Shown here one piece after another: positions 8,494 to 18,500 of a stretch of DNA of 41,381 nucleotides. Source of the stretch: Lewinellaceae bacterium (GTDB lineage: Bacteria > Bacteroidota > Bacteroidia > Chitinophagales > Saprospiraceae); NCBI GenBank assembly GCA_029976695.1, contig JARQTN010000182.1:1-41381 (forward strand), read 5' to 3'. The position numbers and the translations under genes are program-made. The notes beneath the pieces were generated by a model. That model worked only from the letters and a program-made list of their open reading frames with translations. It searched no databases and was not told the origin of the DNA. Numbering within the stretch: position 1 is the stretch's first letter; the number at the start of each line of letters is the position of its first letter.

Positions 8494-9432
8494 TTAGTGC
8501 CGGCGCAAGTGCGCCAGATATCTGCTGTTCAAATGATGTGCTTGCACATATGCCGACTGGGGGCTCATGAAATGCGAGAATTCAAATGTGATGGCCTTCT
8601 CCATGCCTGCCTGTTCGGCAGCTTCGAGCTTCAGTAGCAGTTTTTCCCATTTTATGGGCATGAATTTAATCGGCATGTCCCGGTCAAATGACTCTGCATT
8701 GGTCCAGCAACGCATGCCATATTTTGTTGCCAGTTTTCTGTTCACATCAAGATAGTCCGGGAGCTGGGCGTAGTCCACATGCCCGTCCTGGAAAGCGAGG
8801 ATATCCACACTGTCCCGGATGCCGTCCAGGATCTCATCCCATGCCTGCTCATGCGCCTGAAGGGTGACGGCCTCTTCCCTGGTTAGTTCAGACTGGCTGG
8901 AAAGGATCGCTTTCGTACCATCGATGTAGGGCGATATCAGCGTCGGAAGGCCGCCGGAAACCTGCTTGCAATGCGCACCAAGTCGAGCATACAGGTCAAC
9001 CATGCCGCTCGTCCTGCGGCTGATCTCCTGGCACAGGTACCAGCCCCTGAATGCAGGTGAACTCCCATATTTCGCCCATACCTCATCGATAACCATGAGG
9101 TTCAGGTCCACTTCCTTCTGGTATTTCCCTTCATTCCACCAGTATCTACCCGAATCATACAGGCCAAAGTAAAAATCAAACTGGTACCGCTCACTCAATT
9201 CAAGAAACAAAGCAACAAGGTCTTCGGGAGGTTTGTGGCATTGTTCCTGCCCTGCCAAAACCGTTGATGGATATGTCAACCATTTGCCGTATCCGCAACG
9301 GATCATGACGACTGTATCGATCCCCATTTCTTTCATCAGCCGGAAGTCCTTGTCCCATTCTTTCCTGCCCCAGTTCTGGTGGGGGATGTCATGGCTGATC
9401 TCATCGAGGAATGTAGCGGTGATAGGCAACAT
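8494..9432 (-). CDS. DUF4434-type TIM-barrel protein, putative glycoside-acting enzyme
   Basis: The 312-residue product begins with TATFLDEISHDIPHQNWGRK and continues with GIDTVVMIRCGYG, which I recognise as the DUF4434 family, a TIM-barrel domain distantly like glycoside hydrolases. Later barrel-like strands include FDFYFGLYDSGRYWW, FRGWYLCQEISR, LPTLISPYIDG, VDILAFQDGHVD and MRCWTNAESFD. Acidic residues at strand ends, such as the Glu of CQEIS, Asp/His of FQDGHVD and Glu of NAESF, are candidate active-site residues (inference). There is no signal peptide, so it should be cytoplasmic. It is separated by one base from the symporter stop and two bases from the epimerase, so it is almost certainly part of the same pathway. 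The function is not established, and hydrolysis or isomerisation of an imported glycoside is a guess. Confidence 0.72.
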   Translation of the reverse strand: MLPITATFLDEISHDIPHQNWGRKEWDKDFRLMKEMGIDTVVMIRCGYGKWLTYPSTVLAGQEQCHKPPEDLVALFLELSERYQFDFYFGLYDSGRYWWNEGKYQKEVDLNLMVIDEVWAKYGSSPAFRGWYLCQEISRRTSGMVDLYARLGAHCKQVSGGLPTLISPYIDGTKAILSSQSELTREEAVTLQAHEQAWDEILDGIRDSVDILAFQDGHVDYAQLPDYLDVNRKLATKYGMRCWTNAESFDRDMPIKFMPIKWEKLLLKLEAAEQAGMEKAITFEFSHFMSPQSAYVQAHHLNSRYLAHLRRH

Positions 9433-9433
9433 A

Positions 9434-11254
9434 TCAGTTCTCCAGTTTGTCGTACCAGTACTTTTTCAATAAGCCACTCGTCAGGATAAAAACCATGCAT
9501 GTGATCACCAATCCCCTGAAATCCCGGATCAGCAGATACATCGGCATGATCACAAGCGTCATCTGCCAGATGATGCCGATGAGCACATTCCACACATCCC
9601 GCTTGAAGTCGCGGTTCGGCTCAAATCCCGGATCGTCATCCATCACTTTCCTACGCACAGGCCCCCAGGCACCCCAGGGTTTCGTTTGCCTGTAAAATGC
9701 CTTGAGTACCTCCATGTCGTCGGGCTTCGTGAGGTAGGTCCCCAGGATACATCCGGCAAATGAAAGCAGGAGGATCACCGGAAAAAGAAAGATATCCGCC
9801 GTACCCTGCCACAGAAAGGGCACGATCGTAGAAGCGACTAGCCCGCCCAGCATCCCGAAGAAATATCCGTATCCGTTGAACCGCCACCAGATCCATTTCA
9901 ACACATTCGCTGCCGCATATCCGCCATACAGGGAAGAAGTGATCCACAGGGTCAGGGAGTTGATTGACTCGGCAAAGAATCCCATGAATACGCCAATGAC
10001 GACAAGGATGAGCGAACTGGCATAACTGTATAGAACGTACTTCCTGTCACTCGCCTCCGGGTTGATGTATTTCTTGTACAGGTCATTGACGATATATGCC
10101 GGAGCTGCATTGATGAATGCCGCGAATGTCCCCATAAAGGCGGCCAGCAGCCCCGCCAGGAGCAATCCCTTGAATCCGATGGGCACGAAGCGTTCAATGG
10201 CCAGCGGGAGGACCAGTTCAAAATCGATGTCTGCACCCATTGCCTGAAATTCCGGCATGAGGTAAACAAGGGATAGCACGGCAAACCCGGTGATCATCAG
10301 GTACCTTGGAAAAAAAAGCACAAGGATCGTCAATCCGCTCATTTTTGCTGCTTCGGCCGGTGTCTTTGTCGAGAGCACACGCTGCATGTCGTAGCTTGGG
10401 ACAGGTCCTGCAAGACTGGCAAAAATGCCTTTGAAGATCATCATCATCACAAGGTATCCGATGAGTTCAAACCCGTCTGCATCGATCTTTTGGTTCACAG
10501 AATCCAGGTATCCCGTCCAGTCCATGTCGAGGTGCCAGCCAAAAAAGAAATCGGTCCATCCATCTGGAACAGCCTGTATCACCTGGTCTGCAGTCACCTG
10601 TGTGAACGCGATGTACCCGATCACCAGGCATGATATGGTCATGATGACAAACTGGAGTACCTCTGTGAGCACCACACTGTACATCCCCCCCTTGATCACA
10701 TACAGGGTAGTAATCGCAATGATGATCAGGGCATACGATTGTTCCGAGGTCAGAAAGACAGGTCCGGCAATAAAGGACAGGTCCCAGGGGAAAAAGATGG
10801 TGGCGAACTTCCCGATCCCGACGAAGAAATATGCGATGAAACCAAATACACTGATCACCGCAAAAATGGTCACGATGATATGGGACAGTCTTCCCCCGAT
10901 CTCATCACCAAACCTCGTGGTGATCCATTGTGCGCCGGTCATCACATTCGACCTGCGCAGCCAGATAGCCAGGAAAACCATCACAAAAACCTGGTTCCAG
11001 ACCGGCCACAACCAGGGAATCCAGGCGCTTTTCAACCCGTACACAAACATGAGGGTGACCGCCCACATGGTGCCTGAAATATCAAACATCCCGGAAGCAT
11101 TGGACAATCCGAGCATGTACCATTTGATCTGGTTGTTTCCCAGGAAATACGATTTCAGGTTACGGGATGCCCGTTTTGAGATGTAAAACCCAATGAAAAT
11201 TGTCAGGATGATGTAAAAAAGGACGATCGAAATGTCAACCGGGTGGAGAAGCAT
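9434..11254 (-). CDS. Sodium:solute symporter (SSS family)
   Basis: The 606-residue protein has about 13-14 hydrophobic segments and the SSS-family (SGLT/PutP/NanT-like) pattern. It begins with VDISIVLFYIILTIFIGFYI followed by FLGNNQIKWYMLGLSNASG, then FDISGTMW, then GAQWITTRFGD, and later GLLLAGLLAAFMGTFAAFIN. It should import a sugar or amino sugar across the inner membrane using the sodium gradient. As first gene of a tight operon with the DUF4434 protein and the epimerase, its cargo is probably the substrate of those enzymes, such as ManNAc, a mannosyl-GlcNAc disaccharide or a related sugar (inference). Its promoter region, shared divergently with nagB, holds the palindromic operator at 11316-11331, and the start codon lies 38 bases after the candidate -7 box at 11293-11300. 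Confidence 0.9.
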   Translation of the reverse strand: MLLHPVDISIVLFYIILTIFIGFYISKRASRNLKSYFLGNNQIKWYMLGLSNASGMFDISGTMWAVTLMFVYGLKSAWIPWLWPVWNQVFVMVFLAIWLRRSNVMTGAQWITTRFGDEIGGRLSHIIVTIFAVISVFGFIAYFFVGIGKFATIFFPWDLSFIAGPVFLTSEQSYALIIIAITTLYVIKGGMYSVVLTEVLQFVIMTISCLVIGYIAFTQVTADQVIQAVPDGWTDFFFGWHLDMDWTGYLDSVNQKIDADGFELIGYLVMMMIFKGIFASLAGPVPSYDMQRVLSTKTPAEAAKMSGLTILVLFFPRYLMITGFAVLSLVYLMPEFQAMGADIDFELVLPLAIERFVPIGFKGLLLAGLLAAFMGTFAAFINAAPAYIVNDLYKKYINPEASDRKYVLYSYASSLILVVIGVFMGFFAESINSLTLWITSSLYGGYAAANVLKWIWWRFNGYGYFFGMLGGLVASTIVPFLWQGTADIFLFPVILLLSFAGCILGTYLTKPDDMEVLKAFYRQTKPWGAWGPVRRKVMDDDPGFEPNRDFKRDVWNVLIGIIWQMTLVIMPMYLLIRDFRGLVITCMVFILTSGLLKKYWYDKLEN

Positions 11255-11292
11255 ATAAAATTTCGCTTACAAAAGATTGTTTAATTTTTTAC

Positions 11293-11300
11293 GCAAAGTA
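11293..11300 (-). promoter_or_regulatory. Candidate -7 promoter box for the symporter operon
   Basis: On the minus strand this reads TACTTTGC, close to the Bacteroidota -7 consensus TAnnTTTG. It lies 38 bases before the symporter start codon. The operator edge at 11316 is 15 bases upstream, so a bound repressor would cover the -33 region. The call rests on pattern and geometry only. Confidence 0.5.
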
Positions 11301-11315
11301 GGAAAAATCATTCTG

Positions 11316-11331
11316 CTGTGTACGGGCACAG
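11316..11331. promoter_or_regulatory. Palindromic LacI-type operator in the symporter/nagB divergent promoter
   Basis: The 16-base site CTGTGTACGGGCACAG is an imperfect palindrome (12 of 16 positions symmetric) with a central CG, the form typical of LacI-family operators. The exact reverse complement occurs at 22031-22046 in front of susC and lacI. It lies 15 bases before the candidate -7 boxes on both strands (11293-11300 and 11347-11354), so it would overlap both -33 elements. I infer that the LacI protein encoded at 20802-21893 binds here. Confidence 0.7.
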
Positions 11332-11346
11332 AAAAAATTATTTTAA

Positions 11347-11354
11347 TAATTTTG
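11347..11354 (+). promoter_or_regulatory. Candidate -7 promoter box for nagB
   Basis: TAATTTTG matches the Bacteroidota -7 consensus TAnnTTTG exactly. It begins 15 bases after the operator and ends 14 bases before the nagB start codon, which implies a very short leader. The call rests on pattern and geometry only. Confidence 0.5.
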
Positions 11355-11368
11355 CATAAAAATAGACG

Positions 11369-13294
11369 ATGGACCAACCTACGCAGCATGCCTTCCTGAC
11401 CCGTACGGAAAATATCCCGACCAGGATCTATGAAACTGCTTCCGAAGCCTCAAAAGTGATCGCCGGAGAAATTGCACAGGCGATCAGGGAGAAGGCAGCA
11501 CGGAACGAACATTGCGTACTTGGCCTTGCCACGGGCTCCTCTCCCACTTCTGTCTATGCCGAGCTCGTGCGCATGCATGAACAAGAAGGCCTGAGCTTTC
11601 AGAATGTCGTCACATTCAACCTGGATGAATACTACCCCATGCAGCCGAATGCACTGCAGAGCTATGTGCGATTCATGCATGAGCACCTTTTTGATCACGT
11701 CGACATCCGGAAAGATAACATCCACATCCCGGACGGGACCCTGGAAAAAGACGAAGTGCTTGATTTCTGCCTGGACTATGAAAAGAAAATCAAATCTTTC
11801 GGAGGGCTGGATATCCAGATCCTGGGGATCGGGCGTACAGGCCACATCGGGTTTAATGAACCGGGGTCGGGCATCAATTCCCCTACCAGGCTGATCACGC
11901 TGGACCACATCACGATCGTCGATGCGGCCTCTGACTTTTTCGGGGAGGAAAACGTACCCCAGAAAGCGATCACCATGGGTGTCGGGACCATCCTGCAGGC
12001 TAAAAGGATCATCCTGATGGCCTGGGGTGAAGGGAAGGCGCCGATCATCCGCAAGGCAATAGAAGGGCCAGTGACTGACCTGGTCCCGGCCACCTACCTC
12101 CAGAACCATGGAAACACCACCGTCTTCCTGGATGCCCCGGCAAGTGTCGAATTGACCAGGATCAAAACGCCATGGGTCCTGGGCAACTTCCGCTGGGACA
12201 AACAGAACATCAAGAAGGCCGTCATCTGGTTGAGCCAGAAAATCAAAAAACCCATCCTCAAGCTCACGAACCGGGATTACAGCGATAACGGGATGGTCGA
12301 TATCATTACTGAATTCGATTCTGCCTACAATACAAACCTGATGGTCTTCAATGCACTGAAAATGACCATCACAGGTTATCCGGGCGGAAAACCGGGCATG
12401 AGCAATGACGAGCATCCCGAACGCCCGGAACCGAAGAAAAAACGTGTGATCATTTTCAGCCCGCACCCGGACGATGACGTGATCTCGATGGGTGGTACCT
12501 TCATGCGGCTTCACGACCATGGACATGACGTCCACGTCGCGTATCAGACCTCCGGGAATATTGCTGTTTTTGATGATGATGTCATCCGGTTTGCGGACTT
12601 TGTAAACGATTTTCATGAAGAATTCGGCATGAAGCAGGATGTCACGCAGATGCTCTTCTCACGGGTCAGCGAACAAGTACGCTCGAAAGAGCCCGGCAAG
12701 GCAGATACACCCGATGTCCAGAAGATCAAGGGCCTCATCCGGCGGGCGGAAGCAAAAGCTGGTGCCCGGTATGTCGGCATACCGGATGAGAACACGCACT
12801 TCCTGGACATGCCTTTTTATGAGACGGGCCTTGTCAAGAAGAAACCGATCGGGGAAGAAGACATCAGGATCATTTGCGACCTGCTGCAGGAGATCAAACC
12901 GCACCAGGTCTTTGCTGCAGGTGACCTGTCCGACCCGCACGGCACACACAGGGTCTGCCTGGATGCCATTATCCAATCCCTCAGGAGGCTGAAAGATGAA
13001 CCATGGATGCAGGATTGCTTCGTCTGGCTCTATCGCGGTGCATGGCAGGAATGGGAGATCGAGAATATCGACATGGCCGTGCCGCTCAGCCCGGATGAAC
13101 TCCTGAAAAAGCGCCGGGCGATCTTCAAGCACCAGTCCCAAAAGGACAGGCCCCTCTTCCCTGGCCATGATGCGCGGGAGTTCTGGCAGCGTGCAGAAGC
13201 GCGGAACAGGCATACGGCTGTGGTCTATGATCAATTGGGCCTGCCCGAATATGAAGCGATGGAGGCATTCAAACGGTATTACCTGGAGGATTAG
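11369..13294 (+). CDS. nagB: Glucosamine-6-phosphate deaminase fused to a LmbE/PIG-L deacetylase-like domain
   Basis: Residues about 1-270 are a NagB domain. LGLATGSSP (51-59) is the phosphate-binding loop, NLDEYY (84-89) carries the catalytic aspartate, and GIGRTGHIGFNEPGS (153-167) is the family signature. NagB converts glucosamine-6-phosphate to fructose-6-phosphate and ammonia. Residues about 355-560 form a LmbE/PIG-L domain with the zinc motif HPDDD (366-370) and the third ligand region SDPHGTHR (521-528), so the deacetylase part looks intact. A protein of about 640 residues with this layout is known in Bacteroidota. The second domain may remove acetyl groups from an amino sugar, which would feed the first domain, but its substrate is not proven. 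The gene is divergent from the symporter operon and shares its operator with susC. Confidence 0.92.
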   Translation: MDQPTQHAFLTRTENIPTRIYETASEASKVIAGEIAQAIREKAARNEHCVLGLATGSSPTSVYAELVRMHEQEGLSFQNVVTFNLDEYYPMQPNALQSYVRFMHEHLFDHVDIRKDNIHIPDGTLEKDEVLDFCLDYEKKIKSFGGLDIQILGIGRTGHIGFNEPGSGINSPTRLITLDHITIVDAASDFFGEENVPQKAITMGVGTILQAKRIILMAWGEGKAPIIRKAIEGPVTDLVPATYLQNHGNTTVFLDAPASVELTRIKTPWVLGNFRWDKQNIKKAVIWLSQKIKKPILKLTNRDYSDNGMVDIITEFDSAYNTNLMVFNALKMTITGYPGGKPGMSNDEHPERPEPKKKRVIIFSPHPDDDVISMGGTFMRLHDHGHDVHVAYQTSGNIAVFDDDVIRFADFVNDFHEEFGMKQDVTQMLFSRVSEQVRSKEPGKADTPDVQKIKGLIRRAEAKAGARYVGIPDENTHFLDMPFYETGLVKKKPIGEEDIRIICDLLQEIKPHQVFAAGDLSDPHGTHRVCLDAIIQSLRRLKDEPWMQDCFVWLYRGAWQEWEIENIDMAVPLSPDELLKKRRAIFKHQSQKDRPLFPGHDAREFWQRAEARNRHTAVVYDQLGLPEYEAMEAFKRYYLED

Positions 13295-13359
13295 GAAAAG
13301 GGCCATCCCAATCGCCGGAAAACCTTACTTTGCAATTGGTGTTCTTTCACTGATTGCAC

Positions 13360-15576
13360 ATGGTTAAAACGGGTTTTATATTCATCATCTTCTTCCTGGT
13401 TTCCGCAAACTGGTTTCGGATGGAACAGCCTTTAGCGCTGACCGGGCTGCTGGTCGAGACAGGCTATTCGGCGGATATACTTGTGCGTGACTATTTCATC
13501 CGCGGTGCCTGCCGGAATGTTTCCAATATCACATCATTCGGCGATGTAGAGAGCATCGGCTACTTCAGCAATGGAGAGACTACGCTTGGCTTCGGAAACG
13601 GGATCATCATATCAACGGGTGAGGCAAAGGAAGCGGAGGGGGGAAATACTTCAACGGAAAAAACAACCTCATTCAACGACAATAAAGGGGATCGGGATCT
13701 CGAGATCTTCGCATCCAATGTCATTTACGATGCGACAGGCATTGAGTTTGATTTTGTTCCGCTGGGCAACCGGGTGACATTCCGGTACGTCTTCGCCTCG
13801 GAGGAATACTGCGAATTCGTCGGAAGCATCTTCAACGATCTGTTCGGTTTTTTTGTCAGTGGTCCCGGGATCAACGGGCCTTTTGAAAAGAATGCAATCA
13901 ATGTGGCTACGTTGCCAATTTCAGGTGAGTATGTGACGATCAACAATGTCAACCACAACAAAAACAGGGACTCATATATCCAGAATGAACTGATGGAAGA
14001 TGCGGACAAGTGCGGCATCCCATTTAATCCAAGCCACCTGGGCACCATTGAATTTGACGGGTTCACTATTCCACTCACAGCCACGATCGATGTGATCCCC
14101 TGCGAGACTTACCACATCCGGCTTGTGATTGGCGATGTAGGTGATGACAAGCTGGATTCTGCTGTATTTCTCGAGGCAAAGAGTTTCGATCTTGGCGGCG
14201 AAGTAACCGTCAGGGCTGAAGTCCCGGGCAGCCCCGAACCAAAGGCATACGAATCCTGCCGGAACGGGGTTTTCATTTTTGAACGCGGGGACGATACAGA
14301 CATGAATCAGCCACTGGATGTCCAATTTACGATCAGCCCCCAGTCGACTGCGATCCCGGGACTGGATTTTGAACCGATCCCTTCAATGATCACAATACCG
14401 GCTCAACAGGAAGAATTTGTGTTACCTGTAAAGGTCCTTGCGGACAACCTTGATGAAGAACCTGAATTGCTTCGTCTCGACATCGAATATGACTGTGCAT
14501 GCCGGGATCCCCGGGGTTCAGACATGTTTATCAGTGACCTGGACTCACTCCAGGGCATTTTTGAGGAGATCTATGCCTGTGCCGGCCAGCCTTTTGATGC
14601 AGAGCCGGTCGTGCTGGGCGGCGCACCACCCTATTCTTTCCAGTGGAACAACGGCACGACCGGCCCTGTACTTTCAGAAACGGTTGATGTGCCCACCCAT
14701 TTCACCGCACTGATTACAGATGCTTGCGGGGATACGGCAACGGTCATCGTCGGGGTCGGCATCCAGGCTGAGCCTGTTGCCTTTCTTTCAGGAGACTCCT
14801 CGATCTGCCTTGGTGACACGGCACTGCTGAAATTTGAATTTCAAGGGAATCCCCCATGGGAGGTGACGCTCATCGACTCCGATGGCAATGGTTCCACAAT
14901 CGGCAATATCAACGAAAACCCATTTTTCCTGCCTGTCTCAGAGCCCGGGGTGTTTGAACTGGTCCGTTTTAAAGATGCCTATTGTTCAGGCTTTGCTGAG
15001 GGACTGGCCGAAATCTCGATGGCAATTGATGATATTGACTGGGAAGTCATCCCACCCTCATGCCCTGAGAGCAGGGATGGCCAGATCATGATTTTACCGG
15101 GAGATATTGCCGAACCTGTGTTGTATTCGTGGGATGTTGACACCGGAAACACGCCCAACGCGACTGGCCTTGCTGCCGGCATTTACCCAGTCACAATAAC
15201 GGATGGCCAGGGCTGCAGTGCCGCCTATAGGATTGAGCTTCCCGAACCCGAGAGCTACCCTGAGGATTGTTACAAAGCCTCTGTCTATTATCCGAATGTG
15301 ATCACACCAGACGATGACGGAAACAATGATGAATTCATATTCTTCCTGTATCCTGGCCATTCCATCGAAAGTCTTGAAGATTTCAGGATCTTCGACCGTT
15401 GGGGAAATCTTGTGCATGCACGCACGAACCTCAAGTCAGATCCCGAGATCACTTTGTGGAACGGTATGCAAAGGGGAAACCAGGTAATCTCCGGGGTTTA
15501 CGTCTGGCAGGCCTCACTCCGGCTGGAAAACGGGCAGATCCGTTACCTGAGGGACAACCTGACCGTTTTACGCTGA
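13360..15576 (+). CDS. Secreted choice-of-anchor-L protein with T9SS type B (gliding-motility) C-terminal domain
   Basis: The 738-residue protein opens with a signal peptide (MVKTGFIFIIFFLVSANWF). Residues about 45-260 form a choice-of-anchor-L domain, seen in GFGNGIIISTGEAKEAEG, YVFASEEYCEFVGSIFND and RLVIGDVGDDKLDSAVFLEA. A Calx-beta-like segment follows at about 300-375, then two Ig/PKD-like regions and a SprB-type repeat near 570-630. The last 90 residues, from YYPNVITPDDDGNNDEF through FRIFDRWGNLV to SGVYVWQASL, are the gliding-motility-associated C-terminal domain used as a type IX sorting signal. It is probably a cell-surface or secreted adhesin-like protein. The ATG at 13360 is preferred over a TTG at 13354. 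A possible -7 box TTACTTTG lies about 25-35 bases upstream. Its link to the flanking glycan genes is unknown. Confidence 0.88.
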   Translation: MVKTGFIFIIFFLVSANWFRMEQPLALTGLLVETGYSADILVRDYFIRGACRNVSNITSFGDVESIGYFSNGETTLGFGNGIIISTGEAKEAEGGNTSTEKTTSFNDNKGDRDLEIFASNVIYDATGIEFDFVPLGNRVTFRYVFASEEYCEFVGSIFNDLFGFFVSGPGINGPFEKNAINVATLPISGEYVTINNVNHNKNRDSYIQNELMEDADKCGIPFNPSHLGTIEFDGFTIPLTATIDVIPCETYHIRLVIGDVGDDKLDSAVFLEAKSFDLGGEVTVRAEVPGSPEPKAYESCRNGVFIFERGDDTDMNQPLDVQFTISPQSTAIPGLDFEPIPSMITIPAQQEEFVLPVKVLADNLDEEPELLRLDIEYDCACRDPRGSDMFISDLDSLQGIFEEIYACAGQPFDAEPVVLGGAPPYSFQWNNGTTGPVLSETVDVPTHFTALITDACGDTATVIVGVGIQAEPVAFLSGDSSICLGDTALLKFEFQGNPPWEVTLIDSDGNGSTIGNINENPFFLPVSEPGVFELVRFKDAYCSGFAEGLAEISMAIDDIDWEVIPPSCPESRDGQIMILPGDIAEPVLYSWDVDTGNTPNATGLAAGIYPVTITDGQGCSAAYRIELPEPESYPEDCYKASVYYPNVITPDDDGNNDEFIFFLYPGHSIESLEDFRIFDRWGNLVHARTNLKSDPEITLWNGMQRGNQVISGVYVWQASLRLENGQIRYLRDNLTVLR

Positions 15577-18500
15577 TCAATTTGAGGCATCCTGCCGCGC
15601 CCCGTATCTAATGAAGCGCATCCAGTCGTCATTGCAACCGAACACGAACCAGGTTTCGCCTCCAGCAGACAGTTTCCTGATCTGCTTGACATCGTATGGC
15701 ACCTGGATACCGCTCTCCTCAACTGGAAGAGGTGAAAACCGCATCGTCCCATTCCCCTTCAACAGGATCCCGACTGAAGCATCATTGCGCGGGGTTTCCA
15801 CTTCCGATGTAAACAGATTACCAGCGGCGAGTATATCCGGAAAGCCATCATAATCCAGGTCCTCAATATGGATGTCATTTATGCTGGATACCTGGGCTTC
15901 ATTGGGCAGCGGGATCATTTCAAATGCCCCCCCGCCCCTGTTTTCAAGGATCGCGCTGGCAAAGGTCTGAGCTTGATAATGGAGGGCCTTCTCCAGCTTT
16001 TTCTCCCCATATACCTCCTCTATATTGGCTGACGCAAATTCTGCATACGTCGGGAATTTCTCTTTCAGGGATGGAACCTGATCACTGGAGCAAGACCTGC
16101 CGCGCAGCGGGTACTGTTCACCGAAATTGTAATAACTCAGGACAATATCCTTGGAGCCGTTTCTGTCAAAGTCATCATAATGCACTTCAAAGGGTGCTTC
16201 CGGACTTGCCTGATATTTGTAGTTCAGGCCGAGGTTGCCCACCACAAGGTCAAGGTCTCCGTCCCCATCGAGGTCTCCTTTCTCGATCGCATACCACCAG
16301 CCCGTGGAATTCGGGATCAGGTCATTTCGCCTGGTAAACGCACCGCCTGAATGCTCAAAGACGGTGATCGGCATCCATTCGCCTGTCAGGATGAAATCCT
16401 CGTCACCGTCACCGTCAAAATCCATCCATACGGCATCGGAGACCATACCAGCAAAAACCAGATCCGGCGCCAGCTTTTTGGTCATATCCCTGAACTTGCC
16501 GTTTTCATTGACGAGCAGCCGGCTCACCGTGGGTTCGGGATACGACCAGGGTTGATGCCTGCCGCACACAAGCAGGTCCATGTCCCCGTCACCATCAAAA
16601 TCCCGGGGCCTCACAGCGCCACCGCTTTCACGGAACTTCGGCAACAACGCTTCATCGCGCGCAAACTGGCCATCTGTATTCAGGTAGAGACGGTCCTGGT
16701 AATATGATGACTGGGGCGGAAATGCATTGCCTCCGCTGACCACATAAAGGTCCATGTCACCGTCCAGATCCACATCCATAAAGGCGGCATCGATATCTTC
16801 AAATAACGGATCATCCTTGATCAGGATCTCACTGAAATCTCCAGCTGCCTGCTGGACAAAGATCCTGCTTTGCTGTCCGGCTGCACCACCAGCGAACAAA
16901 TCATCAAGGCCATCCCCGTTCACATCCCCAACGGCGATCGCGGGGCCAAACTGGGACATCTTGTGGGGCAGCAACACCTGTTTTGCATAATCGTCGAAGT
17001 CATTCTCCTGATGCAAAAAGGCAATCGGCGGTGGATCACCCACTTCCACAAACAGGGGCTTTTGAATACGGCCTGGATCTTTTTGCTGTTTCAAATCCCG
17101 TACATCCACGATGACCACCTGGTTGGCTTCCACGTGCGCAAAAACAGCACTTCCTTTACCAGGCAGGGTGACCGTCATTTGATCCACCCAGGCATGGTTT
17201 CCAAGACCGAAATGCGCAACGTTCTCGCTCGTTGAATACATCCCGCGTACACTCGTCAGCTCGCGTACCTGGCGTGAGCCGTCAGCCATTTTGATGTTGA
17301 CCACTGCCCCGAAAACAGGTTCATGGTTATCCTGGTCCAAAACCCTTACAAGCAACCAGTTGGCGTTTTCGAATGATTCTGAATTATTCCGGTAGACCTG
17401 TGCAGGTGCATTGAGGTGGTTGACGATGAGGTCCAGGTCGCCGTCACCGTCCAGGTCACTGTAGGCAGATCCATTTGAGAATGTTTCTCCCGACAGGCCC
17501 CATTCATCCATCACTTTCTCAAACGTTAGGTCACCCTGGTTTCTGAACATATAATTCTGGAGTGGCACACTGGGCAGGAGGTTAAGGGCTTTTTCCAGGT
17601 CCAGGATATCGAAAACCGATACGTCACCTGCATTCGGGTTTGCCCTGATAAAATCATCTATGGATTTGCGCACGTATTTCGGGAATGTCTTGGAGGCATC
17701 TGTATTGCGGATATCCCTGAGCAACCCATTTGTGATATGCACATCCTGCCATCCATCCTGGTCAAAATCGGCGATCAGGTTGGACCAGCTCCAGTCCGTG
17801 CTTGGCATCCTGCTGAGCTGCGCGATGTCGCTCCATCGGACACCACCCTGGTTCAGGTGCAGGGCATTATACATATACTGGTAATGCCCGCCCTGATCCA
17901 CGACTTTCCAGAATGCATCCGGATTCATCCCGCTCATGTTAGCCTTCAGCCTGAAATTATCCTCCGCGACCATATCAAGGGTCATCACATCCAGCCAGCC
18001 ATCATTATTGATATCCCCGGCATCGACGCCCATCGTATAAAAGGAAATATGATTCATTTCCTCTTTCATGACATCAGTGAAGGTCCCGTCGCCGTTGTTG
18101 CGGTACAGAAAATCCGGGGCATCGTAATCATTGCTGACATATATGTCCGGCCAACCGTCCTGGTCAAAATCACCGATCGAGACACTATTCGGATAACCGG
18201 GCTTCAACACACCTGCATCCCTTGACACATCAAGGAAGGTGCCATCCCCCCTGTTGCGCATCAGCCTTGGGGCCCAGCGTTCCTGCATCAGGTCCTGGCC
18301 CATGTACGCGGAGTAGTTACCCGGGTTTGGCGGCTGGTTCAGCAGGAATACATCCAGCCATCCATCCCGGTCATAATCGATGAATGCCGCATGACGTGTC
18401 CGCTCGGGGCTGTCCAAACCGGAAACAAAACTTTTCTCTTCAAAACGGACACCAAACAGCCCACCACCAAGATCAACCTTCTCCCCGGTATTGATGTATA

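Noticed and set aside
7316-13294. A full sialic acid catabolic cluster
   Set aside because: The epimerase, a possible transporter and NagB fit, but no neuraminate lyase, sialidase or ManNAc/GlcNAc kinase is present in the window.
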